From RH-AL1 sp964244495 (GTDB lineage: Bacteria; Pseudomonadota; Alphaproteobacteria; Rhizobiales; Beijerinckiaceae), in contig CAXTIU010000001.1 in the NCBI GenBank assembly GCA_964244495.1, forward strand, positions 62,001-126,000: 64,000 nucleotides of DNA, given 5' to 3'. The translations under genes and the position numbers were made by a program. Below the pieces are notes generated by a model, which was not told the DNA's origin, searched no databases, and saw only the letters and a program-made list of their open reading frames with translations. Positions within the stretch are counted from its first letter, which is position 1; every line of letters begins with the position of its first letter. Of this stretch, positions 1 to 7,925 are shown in pieces.

Positions 1-900
1 GACGACTTCGACACGATCAAGAACAACCCGGCCGTCGACATCGTCTACATCGTGCTGCCCAATGCCATGCACGCCGACTTCACCGAGCGGGCGGCGAAGG
101 CCGGCAAGCACGTGCTCTGCGAGAAGCCAATGGCGACCAGCGTCGCCGAGGCCGAGCGGATGGTGAAGGCCTGCGCGGACGCGAAGGTCCGATTGATGAT
201 CGCCTACCGCCTGCAATACGACGCCACCCACCGCGCGCTGATCGGCGTCGCCCGCTCCAACCAGTTCGGCAAGCTCAGGTATATCGAGGCGGTGAACGGG
301 CAGAACGACGCCGCGAACGGCCAGTGGCGCCAAGTCAAGGCGATGGCCGGCGGCGGCTCGCTGCCCGACGTCGGCCTCTACTGCCTCAACGCGTTCCGCT
401 ACATCACCGGCGAGGAACCGGTCTCCATCACCGGCCGCATCACCCAGCCGAAAGGTGACCCGCGCTTCACCGAGATCGAGGACCTGTGCACCTTCACGCT
501 GGAGTTCCCCTCCGGGGTGGTGGCGACCGGCATCTCGGGCTACGGCTTCCATGAGAACCGACAGCTGCGCTGCATGGCGGAAACCGCTTGGTTCGGCCTC
601 GATCCCGCCTTCTCCTACAACAACCTTCAGATGCACGTCGGGCGCAAAGAAGGCATGAGCAACGCCCGCGAGACCCGTGCGTGGGCGCCGAAGAACCAGT
701 TCGCCGTGGAGATGGACGCTTTCGCCGACGCGATCCGCGCCGACCGGCGGCCCCATACGCCCGGCGAGGAAGGTTTGCAGGACCAGCGCATCATCGCCGC
801 CATCTACGAGGCGGCGGCCGGCGGCCACGTCGTGACCATGCCGCCGGTGGCGGGCCTCGACACCACCCGCGGCCCGCTGCCCAAGACGCAGCAGGGCTGA
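1..900 (+). CDS. Gfo/Idh/MocA-family oxidoreductase, GFOR-like (5' truncated)
   Basis: The reading frame is open from the first base, so the start and the N-terminal part of the NAD(P) Rossmann fold, including its GxGxxG, lie outside the window; 299 residues remain. The family's catalytic-lysine motif is visible as CEKPMA just after the Rossmann half. The central GGGSLPDVGLYCLNAFRY segment closely resembles glucose-fructose oxidoreductases. Family members oxidise or reduce sugars and polyols using tightly or loosely bound NAD(P). A Tat signal, typical of periplasmic GFOR, cannot be judged because the N-terminus is missing. The next gene is about 90 bases downstream on the same strand. Family assignment is firm; the substrate is not known. 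Confidence 0.9.
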   Translation, partial: DDFDTIKNNPAVDIVYIVLPNAMHADFTERAAKAGKHVLCEKPMATSVAEAERMVKACADAKVRLMIAYRLQYDATHRALIGVARSNQFGKLRYIEAVNGQNDAANGQWRQVKAMAGGGSLPDVGLYCLNAFRYITGEEPVSITGRITQPKGDPRFTEIEDLCTFTLEFPSGVVATGISGYGFHENRQLRCMAETAWFGLDPAFSYNNLQMHVGRKEGMSNARETRAWAPKNQFAVEMDAFADAIRADRRPHTPGEEGLQDQRIIAAIYEAAAGGHVVTMPPVAGLDTTRGPLPKTQQG

Positions 901-991
901 GACGCGGGAAGAGCGAGTCACCACCGGCGCGAACGTTCGCGCCGTTCGGCGATTGCCCCATTGATGCCTGATCGCATCGGGAGGACGGGCG

Positions 992-1327
992 ATGCTGACG
1001 AGAACGGCGATCTACGAGGGTACGATCAAGGCCGGCCGCGAGGACGAGTTCTTCCGTCGCGTGCGCGACGAGCTTTACCCGTACTGGCGTCGCTTCCCCA
1101 ACGCCCTCGCCGTGCGCGTGCAACGGACGGTGCGGGCGGACACGGGTGCCAGACCGGTCGCGATGATCCTCGAGATGGACTTCGCCGATCGCCAGGCGCT
1201 CGACGCCTGTCTCGCCTCCCCCATCCGTCCGGAGTCGCACGCGGCGACGGAGGCGGTCATGACGCTGTTCGAGGGGAGCTTCACCCACTACGTCACCGAG
1301 GCGAGCGTGCTCACCCCCTCGGCTTGA
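992..1327 (+). CDS. Small dimeric alpha/beta-barrel protein (ABM/EthD-like), function unknown
   Basis: A 111-residue protein with the length and pattern of ferredoxin-like dimeric alpha/beta-barrel proteins: an N-terminal strand, an amphipathic helix with FFRRVRDELYPYWRRF, and a C-terminal strand. The group includes antibiotic-biosynthesis monooxygenases, EthD proteins and stress-responsive barrels. I see no diagnostic catalytic residues. The ATG follows GGGAGGACGGGCG, a usable ribosome site. It sits between the GFOR-like gene and the iron-permease-like gene, all on the plus strand. Only the fold is claimed, and with moderate confidence. Confidence 0.65.
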   Translation: MLTRTAIYEGTIKAGREDEFFRRVRDELYPYWRRFPNALAVRVQRTVRADTGARPVAMILEMDFADRQALDACLASPIRPESHAATEAVMTLFEGSFTHYVTEASVLTPSA

Positions 1328-1362
1328 CGTTCGGACGGCGCGGCGAGCGAAGGAGGGCAATC

Positions 1363-1716
1363 ATGTCGATCAATGACCGCTTCGAGAAGATCGCGGACAG
1401 CATCTCCGGCGCCGCCGGTCGACCGGCCACCTACTTCGTCGCCTGCGCGATCATCGTCGTGTGGGCCGCGACCGGGCCTTTCCTGCACTATTCCGACACG
1501 TGGCAGCTCGTGGTGAACACGGGAACCACCATCATCACCTTCCTCATGGTGTTCCTCATCCAGAGCACGCAGAACCGCGATACCAAGGCCTTGCAGGTGA
1601 AGCTCGACGAGTTGCTTCGCGCCACCCACGGCGCCCGTCCCGAGTTCATCGGGGTGGAGAAGGAACCCGAACGGGTCATGGACGACAAGAAGCAGCGTTT
1701 GGCGGGCGAAGCGTAG
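1363..1716 (+). CDS. Low-affinity iron permease family protein
   Basis: A 117-residue protein whose N-terminal half (FEKIADSISGAAGRPATYF) and following two hydrophobic segments match the bacterial low-affinity iron permease family (Pfam Iron_permease). The second segment runs into FLIQSTQNRDTKALQVKLDE, a stretch strongly conserved in this family. The C-terminal 40 residues are polar and probably cytoplasmic. The ATG is preceded by GAAGGAGGG, a strong ribosome site; the longer open frame upstream is not needed. The bacterial proteins are named after fungal Fet4, but iron transport has rarely been shown, so the function is inferred from family only. Confidence 0.85.
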   Translation: MSINDRFEKIADSISGAAGRPATYFVACAIIVVWAATGPFLHYSDTWQLVVNTGTTIITFLMVFLIQSTQNRDTKALQVKLDELLRATHGARPEFIGVEKEPERVMDDKKQRLAGEA

Positions 1717-1823
1717 GCGATTCCTCGGCACGGTTCGGCGGCGCGGCGTCGGTTCGGGGTTCGCGAGCAGGCAGGAACGAACGACGCCCGATCGACTTGC
1801 CCGGGTTCTCACGTGGAGGAATC

Positions 1824-2624
1824 ATGGCTCAGGAGAACCGACCGCTCGCCGTGGTCACCGGCGCGTCCGCCGGCATCGGCTATCAACTCGCCCTGCTCTG
1901 CGCCCGCCGGGGGTACGACCTCGTCGTCGCCTCCGACGAGGACACCATCTCGGCCACCGCGCAGGATTTCCGTCAGGCCGGGGCGGTCCAGGTCGAGGCG
2001 GTGCAGGCGGACCTATCGACCACGCAGGGCAACGACGCGCTCTACGCCGTCACCCAGAAGGTCGGCCGGCCGGTCGAGCTCCTGCTCGCCAACGCCGGCC
2101 GGGGCCTCGGCCACGGCTTCCTCGACCAGGATTGGGGCGACGTGCGGCGGGTCATCGACACCAACGTCACCGGCACGGTCTACCTCGTGCAAAGGATCGG
2201 CCGCGACATGCGCGGGCGCGGCGCCGGCCGCATCCTCATCACGGGGTCGATCGCCGGTCACCTCGCCGGCAGCTACCAAGCGGTCTACAACGCCAGCAAG
2301 GCGTTCCTCAACCTGTTCGGCGCGGGCATCCGCGACGAGTTGAAGGACACCGGCGTGACCATCACCGTGCTGAAGCCCGGCGTCACCGAGACGAACTTCT
2401 TCGAGACCGCGGCGATGGACCCCGGCACGCCGGTCGGCGAGGGCAAGAAGGACGATCCAGCCGATGTCGCCAGGACCGGCTTCGACGCGATGATGCGCGG
2501 CGACGCCGACGTGGTCCACGGCGTGAAGAACAAGATCGCCACCGTTCTCACCAACGTGCTGCCGGACAGCCTGGTCGCGAAGGGGCACCGCAAGATGTCG
2601 GAGCCGAAGGATACGGGGGATTGA
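1824..2624 (+). CDS. Short-chain dehydrogenase/reductase (SDR)
   Basis: A 266-residue classical SDR. The cofactor loop TGASAGIG is near residue 13, NAG follows at the end of strand 4, and the catalytic Tyr-Lys pair is in YNASK near residue 156, with the catalytic Ser in ITGSIAG upstream. An acidic residue at the end of strand 2 (SDED) suggests NAD preference, which is an inference. The start is the ATG preceded by GTGGAGGAATC; upstream in-frame codons look non-coding. The substrate cannot be read from the sequence. The C-terminal part (VVHGVKNK...VLPDSLVAK) resembles SDRs of the DltE/YqjQ type. A hairpin directly follows the stop codon. Confidence 0.92.
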   Translation: MAQENRPLAVVTGASAGIGYQLALLCARRGYDLVVASDEDTISATAQDFRQAGAVQVEAVQADLSTTQGNDALYAVTQKVGRPVELLLANAGRGLGHGFLDQDWGDVRRVIDTNVTGTVYLVQRIGRDMRGRGAGRILITGSIAGHLAGSYQAVYNASKAFLNLFGAGIRDELKDTGVTITVLKPGVTETNFFETAAMDPGTPVGEGKKDDPADVARTGFDAMMRGDADVVHGVKNKIATVLTNVLPDSLVAKGHRKMSEPKDTGD

Positions 2625-2649
2625 GCGTCTCCGCCCCCTCAGGAGACGC
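2625..2649 (+). terminator. Stem-loop after the SDR gene
   Basis: A perfect 8-bp inverted repeat, GCGTCTCC and GGAGACGC, with a 9-base loop, begins right after the SDR stop codon. No T-tract follows, so it may be a weak or Rho-assisted terminator, or an mRNA 3'-end stabiliser. Confidence 0.45.
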
Positions 2650-2742
2650 CATGCGTCGGTGAGTCCGTATCTAAGGCTCCCGGCTTCCGTCGATGCCTTG
2701 CTAGGACGCCGGAAGCCTTTTGATAACGATGGATCCCGCGCC

Positions 2743-2829
2743 TCAGCGGTTCTTGAGCATGTCCCACACCAGGAAAGCCGGGATAGGGATCATGATCGCG
2801 AAGAAGATCCAGTCGAACATTTGCGGCAT
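2743..2829 (-). CDS. 28-residue single-span membrane miniprotein downstream of lactate permease
   Basis: A tiny open frame encodes MPQMFDWIFFAIMIPIPAFL followed by VWDMLKNR. It is one hydrophobic helix with a helix-breaking PIP in the middle and a basic C-terminus. The ATG is preceded by GGAAG nine bases upstream, and a second in-frame ATG gives 25 residues. It lies 135 bases behind the lactate permease stop on the same strand, so it could be co-transcribed and modulate that transporter, as known small membrane proteins do for other transporters. That role is inference. I do not recognise a family. The alternation of hydrophobic residues and clean termini make it better than a random frame at this GC content. 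Confidence 0.5.
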   Translation of the reverse strand: MPQMFDWIFFAIMIPIPAFLVWDMLKNR

Positions 2830-2964
2830 GTTGAAGTTCTTCCGTGTGTGTCACCCGGACCGTCAAGGACGCCGTAGGTCGAAAGTTCCGGACCCGTTGA
2901 GACCTTCGAGCGTTGCGCTCCCCCTCCGCCATGAGCGCGCCGAACGTCCGAGGGCTCCGCACCC

Positions 2965-4614
2965 TTAGCGCGGGATCATCCAGGGCACGACGTACTGCTG
3001 CAGCACCACCATGAGGCCCAGCAGCACGGTGAGCGCGATGGAGTGCTTGAAGGTGCGGGCGAACACCACGCCTTCCTGGCCCTTCAGGTCCGTGACCGAC
3101 ACGCCGGTGGCGATGTTCTGGGGCGAGATCATCTTGCCCATCACGCCGCCCGACGAGTTGGTGGCGGCGATCAGCACCGGGTTCAGGCCGAGCTGGTTGG
3201 CGGCGACCACCTGCAGGTTGCCGAACAGCGCGTTGCCCGACGTGTCGCTCCCCGAGAGGAACACGGCGACCCAGCCGAGAAACGGCGACAGCAACGGGAA
3301 CATGAAGCCCACCGATGCGACGCCGAGGCCGAGCGTGTAGTTCAGACCGGAATAGTTCATGAGGTAGGCGAGGCCGACGATCAGCGCCACCGTGATGATG
3401 GCGAGCCAGCTCTGCCGCGCCGTCTTGCCGACGCAAGCCAGAAAACGCGCCGGACCCACGCCGACGAGGGCGGCGGTGATGATGGCGGACAGCAGGATGG
3501 CGGTGCCGGTCGCGAGCGGCTGGAACACGTAGAGCGCGGCGTAGGGCTTGTGGTTGTAGAGCGTGATCGCGACCGCGTTGTGCAGGCCCGGCCACTTGAT
3601 CGCCTGCTGGCCGATCATGAAGACCTTGAAGTGCGTCCAGGCGATCACGACGACCGACACCACCACCCACGGGATCCAACCCTGCCAAGTGGGGATCGCG
3701 CCCGGGCCGGAACCGCCGACCGGCCGGGCCGTGACGACGTCGGCGCCGAGCGCGTGCGCCCTCGCCGTGCGGCGCCCGATCGAGTAGGCGGGATCGGGCA
3801 CGGGGGACCAGACCGATAGGAAGCCGATCGTCACAATAAGGGCGGTCAGCGAGGAGAGGACGTCGGTGAGGGCGTAGTCGAGGTAGTTGGAGGAGACGAA
3901 TTGCGCCAGCGCGAAGGAGCCGCCGGCGACCAGCAGCAGCGGCCACAGCGCGCGCACCGAGCGCATGCCGCCGTAGACGGCCATGACGTAGAAGGGCAGC
4001 AGCATCGCCATGAACGGCAGCTGCCGCCCGACCATCGCGCCGAGCGTCACGGGCGACAGGCCGGTCACTTGGCCGAGCACGGTGATCGGCACGCCGAGCG
4101 CGCCGAAGGCCACCGGCGCCGTGTTGAAGATCAGCGTGAACGTCAAGGCTTCCAGCGGTGGGTAGCCGACCAGGATGAGGAGCGCGCTGGTGATGGCGAC
4201 CGGCGTCCCGAACCCGGCCACGCCCTCCAGCAGGCAGCCGAAGCAGAAGCCGATGACCACCAGCACGACGCGGCGATCGTCGGGCATGTGGTCCACCACC
4301 CAGTCGCGGAAGGCGTCGAACCGGCCGGACACGACGGCGATGTTGTAGAGCAGCAGCCCGTTGACCACGATCCACATCACCGGCCAGATCGCGAACACGG
4401 CGCCGGCGGCGAACGCGTCGAGCGCGAGGCCGACCGGGAAGCGCCAGATCAGCACGGCGATGACGAGCGCGACCACGAGGCCGCCGAGGGAAGCCTGCCA
4501 GGCCGGGCGACGGAGGAGGCCGAGCAGGACCAGCACGGTCGCGATCGGAAGCACGGCGACGAGGAACGATAAAGTGAGATTGCCGCCGACAGGGGTCAGC
4601 AGTTGATTGAACAT
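2965..4614 (-). CDS. lctP: L-lactate permease (LctP family)
   Basis: A 549-residue polytopic inner-membrane protein with about 12-14 hydrophobic segments, matching the lactate permease family, which imports L-lactate and often glycolate with protons. Diagnostic stretches are GCLLEGVAGFGTPVAI near residue 130, FNTAPVAFGALGVPI, and the C-terminal SGSDTSGNALFGNLQ and NSSGGVMGKMISPQNIA. The start is the ATG giving MFNQLLTPVGGNLTL, which matches family N-termini; a much longer open frame upstream is spurious. No lactate dehydrogenase gene lies beside it in the window. The gene is divergent from the MBL-fold gene, with about 210 bases between them, and is followed by the 28-residue ORF. Confidence 0.95.
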   Translation of the reverse strand: MFNQLLTPVGGNLTLSFLVAVLPIATVLVLLGLLRRPAWQASLGGLVVALVIAVLIWRFPVGLALDAFAAGAVFAIWPVMWIVVNGLLLYNIAVVSGRFDAFRDWVVDHMPDDRRVVLVVIGFCFGCLLEGVAGFGTPVAITSALLILVGYPPLEALTFTLIFNTAPVAFGALGVPITVLGQVTGLSPVTLGAMVGRQLPFMAMLLPFYVMAVYGGMRSVRALWPLLLVAGGSFALAQFVSSNYLDYALTDVLSSLTALIVTIGFLSVWSPVPDPAYSIGRRTARAHALGADVVTARPVGGSGPGAIPTWQGWIPWVVVSVVVIAWTHFKVFMIGQQAIKWPGLHNAVAITLYNHKPYAALYVFQPLATGTAILLSAIITAALVGVGPARFLACVGKTARQSWLAIITVALIVGLAYLMNYSGLNYTLGLGVASVGFMFPLLSPFLGWVAVFLSGSDTSGNALFGNLQVVAANQLGLNPVLIAATNSSGGVMGKMISPQNIATGVSVTDLKGQEGVVFARTFKHSIALTVLLGLMVVLQQYVVPWMIPR

Positions 4615-4814
4615 GTTTCCATCCCGCCGTCGCGACTCGGTCCGCGTCGCCCCCGCCTCTACTCCGGGTCGCCGCACCTTTGCAATCCGCCACTCGCCTG
4701 ATGAGGGGACCGACGGCGCCCGAGCGCCCGCATCTGGCGCGACCGTGGTCCGGCGCCGCTGTCGGAACCGATCCCATCGAGGCGCGATAGGATGAGGGGT
4801 GCGCCCCGCGACCC

Positions 4815-4820
4815 GGAGGA
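4815..4820 (+). promoter_or_regulatory. Ribosome site that favours a TTG start
   Basis: GGAGGA seven bases before TTG at 4828. The alternative in-frame ATG at 4792 has no comparable site, so TTG is the better start for the MBL-fold gene. Confidence 0.6.
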
Positions 4821-4827
4821 TCACGCC

Positions 4828-5727
4828 TTGTCCCAGCAGATACCCGTCGATCCGCGCAGCATCGTGGAGCATGCCGAGGCCGAGGCGCCGTCCGGCGGCG
4901 GCGTCCACGCCATCCTGCCCGACCTCGGCTACCGCCGCCTGGGCATCGTCAACGTCGTGTTCGTCGGGCCGCCCGGCGCCGGCGATCGTGGCTGGGTGCT
5001 CATCGACGCTGGCCTGCCGGGAACGAAGGGGCTGATCCAGCGCGCCGCCGCCGCGCGCTTCGGCGAGGGGTCGCGGCCGGCGGCGATCGTCATGACGCAC
5101 GGGCACTTCGACCATGTCGGCGCCCTGGAAGCCCTCGCGGCCGCGTGGGACGCGCCGGTCTACGCCCACGCCCTGGAACGACCCTACCTCGAGGGCTCCG
5201 CGTCCTACCCGCCGGCCGACCCGACCGTCGGCGGCGGGATGATGGCGTTGCTGTCGCCGCTCTACCCGACCCGCCCGGTCGACGTGGGACCGCGCCTGCG
5301 GACCCTGCCCCCGGACGGGAGCGTGCCGGCGATGCCGGGCTGGCGCTGGATCCACGCGCCCGGTCACGCCGTCGGCCAGGTCGCGCTCTGGCGGGAGGCA
5401 GACGGCGCCCTCGTCGCCGGCGACGCCTTCGTGACCGTCGCGCAGGAATCGGCCTACGCGGTGGCCGTGCAGGCGCCGGAGATCCACGGCCCGCCGAAGT
5501 ACCTGACGATCGACTGGGAGGCGGCGCGATCCTCCGTGCGAGCCCTAGCGGCGCTGAAGCCTGAGGTGGCGATCACCGGCCATGGGCGCCCGCTGGCCGG
5601 GCCGGCGCTGCGCCAGGGGCTCGACGCGCTCGTCGCAGCTTGGGACACCGTCGCGGTTCCGGCGGAGGGACGCTATGCGAAGGCGCCGGCCCGGGCGGCG
5701 GACGGAAGCGCCTATCGCGAGCCCTGA
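4828..5727 (+). CDS. MBL-fold metallo-hydrolase
   Basis: A 299-residue metallo-beta-lactamase-fold hydrolase. The metal-binding THGHFDHVG motif is near residue 90, a further histidine is in APGHAVGQVALW, the bridging aspartate in AGDAF, and the last histidine in ITGHGRP. The set is complete for a dinuclear zinc or iron site. The insert FVTVAQESAYAVAVQ and the ending LVAAWDTVAVPAEGRY are typical of uncharacterised glyoxalase-II-like members. The start is uncertain: TTG at 4828 has a good ribosome site, whereas ATG at 4792 would add 12 residues. It converges with the L,D-transpeptidase gene. The substrate is unknown. Confidence 0.9.
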   Translation: MSQQIPVDPRSIVEHAEAEAPSGGGVHAILPDLGYRRLGIVNVVFVGPPGAGDRGWVLIDAGLPGTKGLIQRAAAARFGEGSRPAAIVMTHGHFDHVGALEALAAAWDAPVYAHALERPYLEGSASYPPADPTVGGGMMALLSPLYPTRPVDVGPRLRTLPPDGSVPAMPGWRWIHAPGHAVGQVALWREADGALVAGDAFVTVAQESAYAVAVQAPEIHGPPKYLTIDWEAARSSVRALAALKPEVAITGHGRPLAGPALRQGLDALVAAWDTVAVPAEGRYAKAPARAADGSAYREP

Positions 5728-5785
5728 GCGCCGGCGGTGGCGGCGCGAGGCCCGCCGCGACACCATCAGCCCGGTCGCGGACCCC

Positions 5786-6433
5786 TCAGTAGAAGGAACC
5801 GAATAGCCCGCCGCCGCTCCGCGCGGGCGCCTGCCGTGACGGACGCTCGGCGCCGTAGCCATCGTCGTATCCATCCCGCGCGGCGTAGCCCCGGGGCGCG
5901 TAGTCCTGCGAGGGATAACCCTGCGGCGCGCCAGCGTCGGGCGCGTAGGCCGCCGCCTCGTCGCGCTGCTTTTGGCGGATCGAGGCCACCGTCGGGGCGA
6001 CCCTGGTGGAGGCACCGGTGATGGTGATGTCGGCCCCCTCCGCCTTCACCATGTCGAACAGCTTGGCCGACTTGTCCATCGGCAGCCGGACGCAGCCGTG
6101 CGAGGCCTTGTGACCCCAGGGGGACTTGCCGAAACCATGGATCGCGAAGCCCGGCGCGAAGAAGATGGCGTTGGGCATGTACGCCTGCTCGTACTCGTCG
6201 GAATGGTGGTCCTTGTCCATCCACAGCACGTTGAAGCGGCCGTTCGGCGTGTCGTAGCCGGTCTTCCCGGACGACACCTTCCAGTCGTAGACGCCCGAGG
6301 CGGATTCGACGTGGATCGTCTGCGCGTCGAGGTCGACGGCGATGCGCGCCTTGGCCTGCGCCAGCGAGGGGGCGAACAGGCAGGCGGGCGCGAGGAGGCA
6401 CGCGGCGGCGGCGGAACGGGCGAGGGTACGCAT
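5786..6433 (-). CDS. L,D-transpeptidase (YkuD domain), secreted
   Basis: A 215-residue exported protein. From the chosen ATG it has a signal peptide ending at AQA-KARI. The YkuD catalytic domain covers roughly residues 25-140, with the active-site motif HGFGKSPWGHKASHGCVRLP containing the essential His and the nucleophilic Cys. Such enzymes make 3-3 cross-links in peptidoglycan or attach proteins to it in the periplasm; Hyphomicrobiales have many paralogs. The C-terminal 55 residues are low-complexity and rich in Gly, Tyr, Asp and Pro, probably a flexible wall-interacting tail. An upstream GTG would extend the N-terminus by 16 residues but would spoil the signal peptide. Confidence 0.92.
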   Translation of the reverse strand: MRTLARSAAAACLLAPACLFAPSLAQAKARIAVDLDAQTIHVESASGVYDWKVSSGKTGYDTPNGRFNVLWMDKDHHSDEYEQAYMPNAIFFAPGFAIHGFGKSPWGHKASHGCVRLPMDKSAKLFDMVKAEGADITITGASTRVAPTVASIRQKQRDEAAAYAPDAGAPQGYPSQDYAPRGYAARDGYDDGYGAERPSRQAPARSGGGLFGSFY

Positions 6434-6684
6434 GGGGAAGGAATGCTCCACGACGGCTTCTTCTCGGAACGCGCGTAGCACGGATAAGGTCCCGCTTGTG
6501 CTGCACTTGGGGCACAGGCGTCGCGCTTCGGGCGCACGGCTTGGTCGTCAACGCCTTCTCAGGTGCTGAGACCTGGATCGGCCGCGGGTCACAACCGGAT
6601 CGACCTCGGCGGGCGGCCGCCCCGCGCGGCATCCTTGACGGCGTCCGACGGCGCGGCATGATCCGCGCGTCGTGTTACCGCTCC

Positions 6685-6690
6685 AGGAGG
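6685..6690 (+). promoter_or_regulatory. Consensus ribosome site that sets a GTG start
   Basis: AGGAGG five bases before GTG at 6696. It places translation start there rather than at the earlier in-frame GTG at 6672. Confidence 0.7.
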
Positions 6691-6695
6691 CCACG

Positions 6696-7481
6696 GTGAT
6701 CATCCGCGACGACGAGACCCTCGACGTTCCCGTGCCGGGCCGCGACGGCGCGCCGGCCGGCGCGATGCGGTTGCACCTGTTCCGCCCGGCGATCCCCGGC
6801 AAAGGGCCGGACGGCCGCGTCCCCGGCGTGCTGTTCTTCTCCGAGATTTACCAGGTGACGACGCCGATCCGCCGGCTGGCGGCCCTCGTCGCCGGGCACG
6901 GCTACGTGGTGGGCGTGCCCGAGGTGTACCACGAGCACGAGCCGCCGGGCACGGTGCTGCGCTACGATCCCGCCGGCACCGATCGCGGCAACGCGCTGAA
7001 GTTCGCCAAGCCGGTCGCCGCCCACGACGCGGACGCGCGCGCCGGCCTGGCCGCGCTCGCCGCGCACCCGGCGTGCAACGGCCGCCTCGCGACGATGGGC
7101 GTGTGCCTGGGCGGCCACCTCGCGCTGCGCGCCGCGCTGAACCCGGGCGTGGCGGCCGCCGCCTGCTTCTACCCCACCGACGTCCACTCCGGCACGCTGG
7201 GCAAGGACGCGCGTCCCGCCGGCGAGCCCGACGGCACGCTGGCCCGCCTCGCTGAGCTGAAGGCGGACACCCTGTTCGTGTTCGGCCGCCAGGACCCGCA
7301 TGTGCCGTTCAGCGGCCGCGAGGCGATCCGCGCCCGGCTGGAGGCGGTCGGCGCACGGTACGAGTGGCACGAGGTCAACGCCGCCCACGCGTTTCTGCGC
7401 GACGAGGGGCCACGGTACGATGCCGAGCTGTTCGCGCAGGCGGTGGGGTGGATGCTGGGGTTGTTCGGGCGGCTTCTATAA
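6696..7481 (+). CDS. Dienelactone hydrolase family protein
   Basis: A 261-residue alpha/beta hydrolase. The nucleophile elbow MGVCLGGH carries a cysteine, the hallmark of dienelactone hydrolases, and the acid and histidine of the triad fit FGRQDPHVP and NAAHAFLRDEG. Members hydrolyse dienelactones in chloroaromatic degradation, or other small esters and lactones. Nothing in the neighbourhood points to aromatic degradation, so the substrate is open. The GTG start is set by a perfect AGGAGG. It is the last typical high-GC gene before the AT-rich DUF262 island. Confidence 0.92.
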   Translation: MIIRDDETLDVPVPGRDGAPAGAMRLHLFRPAIPGKGPDGRVPGVLFFSEIYQVTTPIRRLAALVAGHGYVVGVPEVYHEHEPPGTVLRYDPAGTDRGNALKFAKPVAAHDADARAGLAALAAHPACNGRLATMGVCLGGHLALRAALNPGVAAAACFYPTDVHSGTLGKDARPAGEPDGTLARLAELKADTLFVFGRQDPHVPFSGREAIRARLEAVGARYEWHEVNAAHAFLRDEGPRYDAELFAQAVGWMLGLFGRLL

Positions 7482-7925
7482 AGGGCGCCGCTGCTCCCCG
7501 ACCGTCCACGACGCGGTCGGATCAGCACCTTGGGAAGGGAGTATGCCAAGTAAGCACGACAACGGACAAACTCGATGAACTCTAATATCCAAACCCTTGT
7601 CGCCGCTGCCCTGGCGATTGCCGTCCATCATGTGGCGATCAGCCAGCAGCCAGCCAACAGCACTCAGTCTCAGACCAACCAGGCGTTGGGCACAGCGTGG
7701 CAGCAGACGCCCGCGTCAACGCAGACCGCCACGCCGCAAGCGCCGATCCCCTCCACGGCGCCGACCGCACCCGCACAACAATCGCCGCGGTAGACTGGCG
7801 GGACGCCACGATGATGGTGTGGGCGGGTTTCTGTAGCCTATGGGGGTTCGACCCATCTAGCGTCACTAGCGAGTCATGTCGTATGGTGGGGCTCAACAAG
7901 TCTCTTTTTTGGTTAAGTCAAATCT
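7482..7925. other. Intergenic stretch leading into the AT-rich island
   Basis: A 444-base gap between the dienelactone hydrolase and DUF262 genes. It holds one possible small ORF (7575-7793). From about 7835 the sequence changes character. It contains a 17-base hairpin ATGGG-GGTTCGA-CCCAT at 7840-7856 and a direct repeat of CTAGCG at 7857 and 7866, then becomes AT-rich with TCTTTTTTGGTTAAGTC just before the DUF262 start. The left boundary of the acquired segment probably lies here. No promoter can be assigned with confidence. Confidence 0.5.
7575..7793 (+). CDS. Hypothetical small Gln/Thr/Pro-rich protein, possibly secreted
   Basis: A 72-residue frame with a weakly hydrophobic N-terminus (IQTLVAAALAIAVHHVAI) that could be a signal or membrane segment, followed by a low-complexity Q/T/S/P/A-rich tail. 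No clear ribosome site precedes the ATG. No family is recognised. Its composition (many Gln and Thr codons) differs from random shadow frames of this genome, which are Arg-rich. It could equally be decayed or non-coding sequence at the edge of the AT-rich insert. Confidence 0.35.
   Translation: MNSNIQTLVAAALAIAVHHVAISQQPANSTQSQTNQALGTAWQQTPASTQTATPQAPIPSTAPTAPAQQSPR

Noticed and set aside
2639..4777. Long second minus-strand frame over lactate permease
   Set aside because: Arg/Pro-rich shadow of lctP; no motif or ribosome site.
7840..7856. tRNA-like T-arm at the island edge
   Set aside because: The stem-loop places TTCGA wrongly for a T-loop (loop GGTTCGA) and no acceptor, D or anticodon arm can be built around it.
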